Source: Anaerolinea thermophila
GTDB lineage: Bacteria; Chloroflexota; Anaerolineae; Anaerolineales; Villigracilaceae
Direction of reading: 5' to 3'
Assembly (NCBI GenBank): GCA_020722345.1
Contig: DYKZ01000003.1
Coordinates: forward strand, 1 to 41,171
DNA length: 41,171 nucleotides
How positions within the stretch are numbered: position 1 is the first letter of the stretch; each line of letters starts with the position of its first letter. Positions 16,164 through 23,042 of this stretch are shown piece after piece. The translations under genes and the position numbers were made by a program. The notes beneath the pieces are model-generated. The model was not told the DNA's origin. It searched no databases and worked only from the letters and a program-made list of their open reading frames with translations.

Positions 16164-16189
16164 GGGGGCGGGGTTTCCCCGCCCCCTTT
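16164..16189 (+). terminator. Hairpin between the binding protein and permease genes (attenuator-like)
   Basis: A 10-bp perfect stem of G/C only (GGGGGCGGGG paired with CCCCGCCCCC, loop TTT) starts 12 nt after the binding-protein stop and is followed by TTTC. The short T-run suggests partial termination or RNase protection, which would raise binding-protein expression relative to the downstream permeases and ATPases. Confidence 0.6.
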
Positions 16190-16197
16190 CCAAAAAC

Positions 16198-17295
16198 ATG
16201 ACCCCCATATCCTTCATTTTGCTCATCATTGGCATCCCTTTGGCGCTCATGCTCCTGTATGTTTTCATCAGGGGTTCGATGGGCCTCCGCAAGTACATCC
16301 TGACTCGCATTGGGCTGACATTGCCAATGGTCTTCATTCTTGCCTCCCTGGTTTTTTTTATCATGCGAGTTTTGCCCGGCGATCCCGTACGCTCTGCCCT
16401 GGGGCCGCGTGGAACGGCAGAACAGGCCGAACACATGCGCCAAGCGCTCGGCCTGGATAAGCCCCTGATCGTCCAATATGGCATTTTCTTGAAAGATATC
16501 ATCACGTTGAATTTTGGGAATTCCATGGTAGGGGGCCACCGCCCGATCATTGACGAGATGAGCGAGCGTTTTCCGGCAACTCTGGAATTGATCGTTCCTG
16601 CCTCCATTTTGGCCCTGGCCATTGGGATCATAGGAGGGGCGCTGGCAGCCTCCAGAAGGAAGGCCGCAGCAGATTATTTCCTGCGAGTCTATTCGGTGGT
16701 CATCTATTCGCTGCCCATATTCTGGTTCGGGCTCATGCTGCAATTGTTATTTGGCATTCAACTGAAACTGCTGCCTGTGGCAGGCCGGATAGACCCGATT
16801 ATCCGCACGACCCTGGAACCTGTCACCAACATGTACTTGATCGATTCACTCATCAGCGGCAACTGGCCGGCCTTGGGGTCGGCGGTTTCCCACCTGATCC
16901 TGCCCACGATCACCCTGGGACTGGTACTGTCGGGTGTGTTCGTGCGCATGACCCGCATCAATGTCATCGAGACTCTGCAAGCCGACTACATCGCTGCGGC
17001 GCGCGCCCGCGGCATTCGGGAGAAAGTGGTGGTGTATGGTCATGCTCTGAAGAACGCAATGATCCCGGTCATTACCCTGATTGGCCTTCAGGTCGCCATT
17101 CTCCTGGCGGGGGCAGTGCTGACAGAGACCATCTTCAACTGGCCTGGCATGGGCGGTTACCTGGTGCAAAGGATATCCGCCCGCGATTACACGGCCGTAC
17201 AGAGTGTCATTGCCATGTTTGCCCTGCTGGTGGCCCTCATCAGCCTGACGGTGGACTTAATCTATTCATTACTCGATCCGCGGGTGAGGTATTAA
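16198..17295 (+). CDS. ABC transporter permease, DppB/OppB type
   Basis: This permease of up to 365 residues has the DppB family start LRKYILTRIGLTLPMVFILA and the VLPGDPVRSALGPRGTAEQ segment. The family EAA-like loop is in IAAARARGIREKVVVYGHALKNAMIPVIT, and the end is ISLTVDLIYSLLDPRVRY. About six to seven membrane helices are present. Two starts are possible. The ATG at 16198 lacks a ribosome site and adds an extra hydrophobic helix. The ATG at 16279 (MGLRKYILTRIG) has AGGGG 4 nt upstream and matches the normal family N-terminus. I list the longer form but consider the shorter form at least equally likely. It is followed after 2 nt by the second permease. Confidence 0.88.
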   Translation: MTPISFILLIIGIPLALMLLYVFIRGSMGLRKYILTRIGLTLPMVFILASLVFFIMRVLPGDPVRSALGPRGTAEQAEHMRQALGLDKPLIVQYGIFLKDIITLNFGNSMVGGHRPIIDEMSERFPATLELIVPASILALAIGIIGGALAASRRKAAADYFLRVYSVVIYSLPIFWFGLMLQLLFGIQLKLLPVAGRIDPIIRTTLEPVTNMYLIDSLISGNWPALGSAVSHLILPTITLGLVLSGVFVRMTRINVIETLQADYIAAARARGIREKVVVYGHALKNAMIPVITLIGLQVAILLAGAVLTETIFNWPGMGGYLVQRISARDYTAVQSVIAMFALLVALISLTVDLIYSLLDPRVRY

Positions 17296-17297
17296 AT

Positions 17298-18581
17298 ATG
17301 CCCTCCATTGATGAAAATGGCATCGAAATCAAACAGAAAACCGAAGCCTGGAAAAGCGACCTGCAGAGGGTCGGGTTTGTTCGGCGTCTCTTCATGGCGC
17401 GCAAATGGTATGGCGCAGACTGGTGGTTTGTGGCTATCTCGGCAGTGATGGTGGCCGGCTTCATCTTTATTGCTCTCTTTCCGGGGTTGCTGGCTCCCTA
17501 CGCCTCAGATGAGATTGTTGGTACCAGTTTTCTGTCTCCCGGTGCTTACCCGGTGGTGCCGGTTCTTCTGGCGCGATCCGAGTCTTCCGCTCAAACGTTG
17601 CTTGACCTGGCTGTCCCTGAAGATAGTGAACGGCCTGTTGTGGGAGTGCTCATGGGCGGCCCGACTGCCACGGCCTTGCGTGAGCGCGCCCAGGAACTAG
17701 ACAACCAACTTGTCAGTCAGGGCAGCGACCTGCGCCTGAGGCCGCGCATCGAGCGTTACGCCACTATGGAAGAATTGCTGGAGGCTGTAGACGCCGGCGA
17801 AGTCCACGCTGCTGTGGTGGATTTGCACGAATTTGAGAAACTGGCCGCAAACTATCCCGACCTGCGGGCCGGCGATTCCATCACCGGTGAAACGGCTGCG
17901 GCTGGCGGTTTCATCATGGGAACCAACGAAATCGGCCAGGATGTTTTCAGCCGCCTGATCTGGGGCACGCGCATCGCCATCATTGTCGGCTTCTCCTCTT
18001 CGATCATCTCGTTGTTGTTTGGCTTGCCCCTTGGCTTGCTTGCCGGTTACCTCGGTGGGACGTTCGACCGCCTGCTCAGCCTCCTGATGGACAGCCTGTA
18101 TGCCTTCCCTGGACTGATCCTGGCGATTGCCATCACTGCTGTTTTGGGCCCCAGCATGTACAATGTAATCATTGCGATCTCTGTGCTTTACGTCCCCACT
18201 TATTATCGCATCGTGCGCGGGCAGACCCTGGCCGTCAAGGAGGAAGTTTACATCGAGGCAGCCAGGAGCATTGGGGCGCGCCGCTGGGAGATCCTGTGGC
18301 GTTACATTTACCCGAACGTGATCCCATCTATTGCCATCATCTTTTCGGTCAATGTGGCCGATGCTATCCTGACCGGCGCCGGCCTGTCGTTCCTGGGCCT
18401 GGGCATGCCTCCCACTATTGCGGACTGGGGCATTGACTTGGCGCGCGGCCAGCGGTTCATCCAGACGGCCTGGTGGCTGATTACCTACCCTGGCCTGGCC
18501 ATCATGTTGGTAGTCCTTGCCTTCACGATGATGGGGGAGGGGTTGATGGAAATCTATAATCCCAAGTTACGGGAGCGCTGA
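17298..18581 (+). CDS. ABC transporter permease, DppC/OppC type, with large extracytoplasmic insertion
   Basis: This 427-residue protein is about 100-130 residues longer than ordinary DppC permeases. The first membrane helix is residues 42-66 (WWFVAISAVMVAGFIF, then LLAPYAS). The family landmark GTNEIGQDVFSRLIWGTRIAI, normally some 30 residues later, appears only at residue 208. Between them, residues about 80-197 form an alpha/beta-looking domain (VVGVLMGGPTATALRERA, then TMEELLEAVDAGEVHAAVVD and KLAANYPDLRAGDSI) that resembles one lobe of a type II binding protein. The rest is a standard permease with EAARSIGARRWEILWRYIYP as the ATPase-coupling loop and a C-terminal MGEGLMEIYNPKLRER. The insertion would face the outside, where the substrate-binding protein docks. 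Confidence 0.9.
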   Translation: MPSIDENGIEIKQKTEAWKSDLQRVGFVRRLFMARKWYGADWWFVAISAVMVAGFIFIALFPGLLAPYASDEIVGTSFLSPGAYPVVPVLLARSESSAQTLLDLAVPEDSERPVVGVLMGGPTATALRERAQELDNQLVSQGSDLRLRPRIERYATMEELLEAVDAGEVHAAVVDLHEFEKLAANYPDLRAGDSITGETAAAGGFIMGTNEIGQDVFSRLIWGTRIAIIVGFSSSIISLLFGLPLGLLAGYLGGTFDRLLSLLMDSLYAFPGLILAIAITAVLGPSMYNVIIAISVLYVPTYYRIVRGQTLAVKEEVYIEAARSIGARRWEILWRYIYPNVIPSIAIIFSVNVADAILTGAGLSFLGLGMPPTIADWGIDLARGQRFIQTAWWLITYPGLAIMLVVLAFTMMGEGLMEIYNPKLRER

Positions 18582-19579
18582 TGCCTGCAGAACCGCTTTT
18601 TTCCATTCGCAATTTGACCGTCGAGTATGCTACGCGTGCCGGCGCTGTAAAGGCCGCCGAGGACGTCTCCTTCGATATCCGGCGCGAGGAAATCCTGGGA
18701 CTGGTTGGCGAGTCTGGGTGCGGAAAATCCACGCTGGGCAAAGCGCTGATGCGTCTCCATCGCACCCCGGCGCGCATTACTGGCGGCGAACTGCTCTTCG
18801 ACGGCCGCGACCTGATGAAACTGACCGAAGACGAAATGCGCGCCGTACGCGGCGCCGAGATCGGGATGGTCTTCCAGGACCCGATGACTTCCCTCAACCC
18901 GGTCCAGCGCATTATCGAGCACTTGACCGAGACGGTGCGCGCCCACGAGCCGCGAACCACTGACCAGGAAGCCCGCGAACGCGCCGCGGTCCTGGCCGAG
19001 AAACTGGGGATACGCAGTGAACGCCTGAAAGAATACCCGCACCAGATGTCCGGGGGGATGCGGCAGCGCGTGATGATCTCGCTGGCCCTGGCGCTGCGGG
19101 CGAAACTGGTCATCGCCGATGAGCCGACCACATCCCTGGATGTGATCGTGGAGGCGAAATTCCTCGACCTGCTACGCGAACTCCGCCGGGAATTCGGCCT
19201 CACCATCCTGCTCATCACGCACAACATCGGCGTAGTGGCCGAAATTGCCGACCGGGTAGCCGTCATGTATGCTGCCCGCCTGGTCGAAATTGGCGACGTG
19301 CAGGACATTTTTGCCTCTCCCAAGCACCCCTATACACAGGGACTGTTGCGCTCGGTGCCAAATATCCAGTTGGACGGCGAAAGTCTTTACAAAATGGAAG
19401 GTATGCCGCCCAATCTGCTCCATCCGCCGCGAGGTTGCCGTTTCCACCCGCGCTGCCCCTTTGCGATGGAGATATGCCGAGATTATTCTCCCGAATTACA
19501 GGCGGTGGATGGAGATCACTTTACCGCTTGCTGGCTTTATCACAAAACCACCGGGAAGGAGGGGGCGAAGAATGGCTGA
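18581..19579 (+). CDS. ABC transporter ATPase, DppD/OppD type
   Basis: This 332-residue ATPase has Walker [13 protein letters not shown] near residue 45, a Q-loop in [12 protein letters not shown], the signature [16 protein letters not shown], Walker [15 protein letters not shown] and H-loop LITHNIG. The C-terminal oligopeptide-type extension carries [16 protein letters not shown], the cysteine block that in many family members binds an iron-sulfur cluster or supports dimerisation. Its start overlaps the permease stop (TGATG) and its end overlaps the next ATPase by 8 nt, so the two ATPases are translationally coupled and probably form a heterodimer under the DppB/DppC-type channel. Confidence 0.92.
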   Translation: MPAEPLFSIRNLTVEYATRAGAVKAAEDVSFDIRREEILGLVGESGCGKSTLGKALMRLHRTPARITGGELLFDGRDLMKLTEDEMRAVRGAEIGMVFQDPMTSLNPVQRIIEHLTETVRAHEPRTTDQEARERAAVLAEKLGIRSERLKEYPHQMSGGMRQRVMISLALALRAKLVIADEPTTSLDVIVEAKFLDLLRELRREFGLTILLITHNIGVVAEIADRVAVMYAARLVEIGDVQDIFASPKHPYTQGLLRSVPNIQLDGESLYKMEGMPPNLLHPPRGCRFHPRCPFAMEICRDYSPELQAVDGDHFTACWLYHKTTGKEGAKNG

Positions 19580-20618
19580 AAAATTTTTCCAGGCCGCTTC
19601 CGCCAAACCTGCGGAAGCAGCCTCCGATGTCCTGGTGCGCCTCGATAATGTCCGCAAGCATTTCCCGCTCCAGAGCGGCTTCATCGCCTCGCTTCTCAGC
19701 GGGGGACACACTCCCGCGGTGAAGGCAGTGGACGGCATCAGTTTTGTAATCAAAAAAGGCGAAGTGTTCGGCCTGGCCGGCGAAAGCGGCTCCGGTAAAT
19801 CCACTGTTGGACGCCTGGTCCTGCGCCTGTATGAACCGACCTCAGGGAAAATTTTCTTCGACGGCATTGACATCTGCAAATTGCCGGAAGAGCAAATGCG
19901 CCGCCTGCGCGCCCGTATGCAACTGGTCTTCCAGGATCCGCTCGCCTCGCTCAACCCCCGCATGACCATCGGGCAGGCCATCCAGCACCCTGTCAGCATC
20001 CACCTGTCCCACTTATCGCAGGAGGAGCAGCGTGAGAAAGTGCTTCATATTCTGGAAGCGGTGGGGATGATCCCGCCGGAGTCTTATTTCGAACTCTTTC
20101 CTCATCAGATTTCCGGCGGACAGCGTCAGCGCGTTGTCCTGGCGCGCGCCCTCGTCACCGGCCCGGAACTGGTGGTGGCCGACGAGCCGATCGCCATGGC
20201 AGACGTCTCGGTACGGGCGCTCTTGCTTGACCTCATGATGCAGTTGAAGGAAAAACTCGACCTGACGTACCTCTTCATCACCCACGACCTTGCCACGGCC
20301 AAATATGTCTGCGACCGGATTGCCATCATGTACCTGGGGAAAATGTGCGAGATCGGGCCGCTGAACGAGGTGTACCAGCATTCGGCCCACCCTTATACGC
20401 GCGCCCTGCTCGAAGCCGTCCCGGTGCCGGACCCCCGACGTCGGCGCACGGAACCGATGCCGGCAGGCGAAATCCCAAGCGCTATCAACCCGCCGCCGGG
20501 CTGCCGTTTCCACCCGCGCTGTCCGCTGGCCCAGGCCAACTGTGCTGTGGACGAACCGCCCTTGCGTGAAATCCGTCCCGGCCATTTTGTGGCCTGTCAT
20601 TATGCAGAGAAGGTATGA
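19572..20618 (+). CDS. ABC transporter ATPase, DppF/OppF type
   Basis: This 348-residue partner ATPase has Walker [14 protein letters not shown]-loop [12 protein letters not shown], signature [15 protein letters not shown], Walker [16 protein letters not shown] and H-loop [10 protein letters not shown]-terminal cysteine block [17 protein letters not shown] follows. In the D-loop region [11 protein letters not shown] replaces the usual DEPVSALDVS, a mild oddity. I start at the ATG at 19572, inside the end of the preceding gene. A longer open frame upstream only overlaps the DppD-type gene and is not protein-like. It completes the five-gene transporter, and a strong terminator follows directly. 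Confidence 0.92.
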   Translation: MAEKFFQAASAKPAEAASDVLVRLDNVRKHFPLQSGFIASLLSGGHTPAVKAVDGISFVIKKGEVFGLAGESGSGKSTVGRLVLRLYEPTSGKIFFDGIDICKLPEEQMRRLRARMQLVFQDPLASLNPRMTIGQAIQHPVSIHLSHLSQEEQREKVLHILEAVGMIPPESYFELFPHQISGGQRQRVVLARALVTGPELVVADEPIAMADVSVRALLLDLMMQLKEKLDLTYLFITHDLATAKYVCDRIAIMYLGKMCEIGPLNEVYQHSAHPYTRALLEAVPVPDPRRRRTEPMPAGEIPSAINPPPGCRFHPRCPLAQANCAVDEPPLREIRPGHFVACHYAEKV

Positions 20619-20623
20619 ATAGC

Positions 20624-20661
20624 ACCCTCCCGCAGGCTTACAAACCTGCGGGAGGGTTTTT
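20624..20661 (+). terminator. Strong terminator of the peptide-type ABC transporter operon
   Basis: A 13-bp perfect stem (ACCCTCCCGCAGG at 20624-20636 with its complement at 20645-20657) with an 8-nt loop is followed by TTTTT. It lies 5 nt after the DppF-type stop. Confidence 0.93.
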
Positions 20662-20739
20662 ATCAGGGGCTTTGCGCCGTACTTTCAGCACGGCAATCTT
20701 TGTCGAATGGTTGAGTCCACTGCAAAAACCTTTTTAAAC

Positions 20740-20766
20740 ACGAAGGACACAAAGGCAACGAAGGAA
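20740..20766. repeat. Three tandem 9-bp units of an ACGAAGGAC-type repeat
   Basis: The sequence reads as three degenerate 9-mers: ACGAAGGAC, ACAAAGGCA, ACGAAGGAA. From memory, similar stretches mixing ACGAAGGACAC and ACAAAGG recur as dispersed intergenic repeats in many environmental bacterial genomes, with no known function. It sits in an otherwise gene-free 350-nt stretch between the transporter terminator and the MITE. Confidence 0.5.
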
Positions 20767-20812
20767 ATTTAAGGACGCTTTGAAAATGTTGAACCACGAC
20801 GCAGATTATCTT

Positions 20813-20820
20813 GAATAATG
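20813..20820. repeat. Left 8-bp target-site duplication of the MITE
   Basis: GAATAATG abuts the left terminal repeat of the 20821-21012 element and is repeated exactly at 21013-21020. The bases outside differ (TT on the left, AT on the right), so the duplication is exactly 8 bp. Confidence 0.88.
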
Positions 20821-21012
20821 GTAACTATTCAGGCTTAAATATGGCTGCAAAAGTTTTCAAACCACCACATATGGCGGTTAACACAATCAAGAACTATGCA
20901 AAAACTCAGAACCTTGCCAATTTTCGCAAATTTTCATCAGAAAGCATACCCATATACAGGCAAAATGTTCATTTTCACGACAAAACGCCAACATCTATGG
21001 CTGAATAGTTAC
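20821..21012. mobile_element. 192-bp MITE-like non-autonomous element with IS66-like ends
   Basis: The element begins GTAACTATTCAG and ends CTGAATAGTTAC, a perfect 12-bp terminal inverted repeat. It is flanked by an exact 8-bp direct repeat, GAATAATG. Ends starting 5'-GTAA together with 8-bp target duplications are the recognised signature of the IS66 family. At 192 bp it is far too short for a transposase, and the only open frame inside (from 20811) has no protein character. It is much more AT-rich than its surroundings. It therefore looks like a miniature element mobilised in trans by an IS66-type transposase. The insertion falls at the 3' end of the minus-strand methyltransferase gene. Confidence 0.85.
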
Positions 21013-22051
21013 GAATAATGATTTGTGATTTTGCATTTTCCTGGCAGTCTTCGCGTGCTGCGCTGTGCAACAACCTTTTTGCAGTAGAGTCATGGTTGAA
21101 CGGGCTCGGATCTGTGACCGGTGTGCTGATACGCGTTTCTGGGTAGCCGCTGCAATCGTCCGGGACCAGGATCAGGTCTGCGAGGCTGAGATAGCCGTCG
21201 GCGCAGAGCGCCTCCAGCGCGGACAGGTATTCGCGCCCGCTGACGTAGAGAGCGTTGTTGATTGCAACCAGCCAACCGCCATCGTTGATGAGCGGCCGGA
21301 CTTTGTTGATGAGACGGGCGCTGTCGGTGTTCAGGTCGAGACGGCCGTGGGGGGTGGCGGAGAAGAAGGGCGGGTCGAGGAAGACGCAATCGAAGCGTTC
21401 GCCGGAGCGTTTCATCCGGCTTACAACGGGGAAGAAATCGCCGGCAATGAAATCCGCTTTGCGGACGGGGAAGCCGTTCAGGGCGCAGGAGGTTTTGGCG
21501 AGGTGGAGGAACCGCCGGTCGAGGTCGAGTTGGACGACGCGGGCCGCGCCCCCGGCCAGGGCTGCCACCCCCAGGCTGCCGGTGTAGGCGAAGGTATTGA
21601 GCACCGACTTGCCGCGCAAATTCTCAATGGCCCATTTTCGTAAATTGCGTGTATCCAAGTACAGAGAAGTATCCTGATGAAGGACAAGTTCGAGGGCGTA
21701 CCAGACGCCGTGTTCACGAACTTTGCGGCTCAGCGCGGACCCGGCCAGCAGGAGGCCGCGGCGCTCTTCGGGCAAGGGGGAATGACGCCTCTTCAGCAGC
21801 GCGGACTCCAGCCAGGGCAGACGCGCACGCGCCAGGTCCAGAGCGGGGCGGATGGTTTCCTCCAGGTTCAGGGGCGGGTCGGCCAGGTTGAAGAGGACCA
21901 GCGTGGAGGCATAAACGTCCATCACCAGGCCAGGACATCCTTCCAGAAAGCCGTTGAAGAGCCGGAAGGCAGACTCGTGCGGCGGGTCGAAGAAGGCGGC
22001 GCGGGCGTTAAAGGCGCCTACCATCAAGGAAGCAAAGGCGTTTGTTGGCAT
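20975..22051 (-). CDS. Class I SAM-dependent methyltransferase, RlmI/RlmK-like (rRNA cytosine methyltransferase family)
   Basis: The frame gives 358 residues from the ATG at 22051, or 367 from a TTG at 22078; neither has a clear ribosome site. The layout is that of RlmI-type enzymes lacking the N-terminal PUA domain. A FRLFNGFLEGCPGLVMDVY segment comes first, then LDTRNLRKWAIE. The SAM-binding motif I region is VLNTFAYTGSLGVAALAGGA, and the catalytic-region motif is FDCVFLDPPFFSA. RlmI modifies C5 of a 23S rRNA cytosine; the exact target here is unknown. The conserved part ends near FNHDSTAKRLL. The last 11 residues and the stop codon lie inside the MITE, so the C-terminus has been rewritten by the insertion. 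Without the element the frame would run 16 other residues to a TAA at 20769-20771. Confidence 0.82.
   Translation of the reverse strand: MPTNAFASLMVGAFNARAAFFDPPHESAFRLFNGFLEGCPGLVMDVYASTLVLFNLADPPLNLEETIRPALDLARARLPWLESALLKRRHSPLPEERRGLLLAGSALSRKVREHGVWYALELVLHQDTSLYLDTRNLRKWAIENLRGKSVLNTFAYTGSLGVAALAGGAARVVQLDLDRRFLHLAKTSCALNGFPVRKADFIAGDFFPVVSRMKRSGERFDCVFLDPPFFSATPHGRLDLNTDSARLINKVRPLINDGGWLVAINNALYVSGREYLSALEALCADGYLSLADLILVPDDCSGYPETRISTPVTDPSPFNHDSTAKRLLHSAAREDCQENAKSQIIIRNYSAIDVGVLS
21013..21020. repeat. Right 8-bp target-site duplication of the MITE
   Basis: GAATAATG directly follows the right terminal repeat and copies 20813-20820. It lies within the methyltransferase frame, at codons near its end. 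Confidence 0.88.
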
Positions 22052-22141
22052 GTCGTGCTGGGGGGAATTCCCGTGCAATTGGGAAAAAGACCGGACGCGG
22101 TTAGTTCGCGTCCGATCAGTTGATTTTGGAGGTTCTGGCGC

Positions 22142-22957
22142 TTAGTACTCCTTCAACTTTACGTAAAATAAAGTACTGCCATCAATCTCCTGCGTGCGCA
22201 TTTGGAACAGGTCTTTGTAACTGGCCATCAGCCGCGAGAGTTGCCGGTGGCCATAGGTGCGCGGGTCGAAGCCGGGGTCCAGTTGGTAGAGGGCGTTGCC
22301 CATGTGGTCGAGGCGCGCCCAGCCGTCCTCGGCCTGGGCGATGTCGTAGGCCTGGCGCAGGATCGGCAGGGGATCGTTCTCGTTGTCCGTTTCGGGGGCC
22401 GGGACCGGGGGCGGGGCGCTGACCGGCGCGGCGGCCGCGCTTTCGGCCTTCTTCCTAGGCTGGCTGCGCTTCTGCGAGGCGGTGCGATGTGTCTTCTGTT
22501 CAGCCACCAGGTTTGAGGTGTAGACGAACACGTCGCAAGCGTTGACGAACGGCTTGGGCGTTTTCTTCTCGCCGATGCCCATCACGAACGTTCCGGCCTC
22601 GCGGATGCGGGTGGCGAGGCGGGTGTAGTCGCTGTCGCTGGAGACCAGGCAAAAGCCGTCCACCACGCCGGAGTGGAGCAGGTCCATGGCGTCAATAATC
22701 ATGGCGCTGTCGGTGGCGTTCTTGCCCACCGTGTAGCGGAACTGCTGCACCGGTTGGACGGCGTGGAAGTTGAGCACGTCCTTCCACTGGTTCATGCTGG
22801 AGGTGGTCCAGTCGCCGTAGATGCGGCGCACGGTCACGAGGCCGTACTTGCCGGCCTCCACCAGCATCTGCGGCAGCAGGTTGGCCTGGGCGTTGTCGCC
22901 GTCAATCAAGATGGCGATCTTGTGTCTCAAAATGGGGGCAAATTGTTCTTCTGGCAT
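22142..22957 (-). CDS. NYN-domain ribonuclease-like protein with LOTUS/OST-HTH domain
   Basis: This 271-residue protein has an N-terminal NYN (LabA/DUF88) domain of the PIN-like nuclease fold, with acidic residues at D19 and D21 (ILIDGDNAQ), in NATDSAMIIDAMD and in LVSSDSDYTRLA. These fit a metal-binding catalytic site. After a basic Ala/Pro-rich linker (about residues 155-190), the C-terminal 75 residues (LPILRQAYDIAQAEDGWARL, then GHRQLSRLMASYKDLF) look like an OST-HTH/LOTUS RNA-binding domain. This NYN plus LOTUS pairing is widespread but poorly characterised in bacteria, and RNA processing or degradation is the expected role. It lies 63 nt upstream of the methyltransferase on the same strand and may be co-transcribed with it. 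Confidence 0.85.
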   Translation of the reverse strand: MPEEQFAPILRHKIAILIDGDNAQANLLPQMLVEAGKYGLVTVRRIYGDWTTSSMNQWKDVLNFHAVQPVQQFRYTVGKNATDSAMIIDAMDLLHSGVVDGFCLVSSDSDYTRLATRIREAGTFVMGIGEKKTPKPFVNACDVFVYTSNLVAEQKTHRTASQKRSQPRKKAESAAAAPVSAPPPVPAPETDNENDPLPILRQAYDIAQAEDGWARLDHMGNALYQLDPGFDPRTYGHRQLSRLMASYKDLFQMRTQEIDGSTLFYVKLKEY

Positions 22958-23001
22958 AACTCTTTCTTTCCCGCAAAGCGGATCGTTCTTGGATTTTCTA
23001 C

Positions 23002-23007
23002 ATTATA
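23002..23007 (-). promoter_or_regulatory. Candidate -10 element for the NYN gene
   Basis: On the minus strand TATAAT lies 45 nt upstream of the NYN start codon, between that gene and the end of the MFS gene. The -35 region at the right distance is weak, so this is tentative. Confidence 0.35.
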
Positions 23008-23042
23008 CGGTATTTTCGAGTACGGCGGATCACTAATTCGCC

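Noticed and set aside
19269-19571. N-terminal extension of the DppF-type ATPase by 101 residues
   Set aside because: It overlaps the DppD-type gene, lacks the family N-terminus, and the ATG at 19572 gives a normal-length protein with a coupled overlap.
20811-21008. 65-codon open frame across the MITE
   Set aside because: It begins outside the element in the target duplication and has no ribosome site or recognisable domain. The terminal repeats and target duplication explain the sequence better than a gene.
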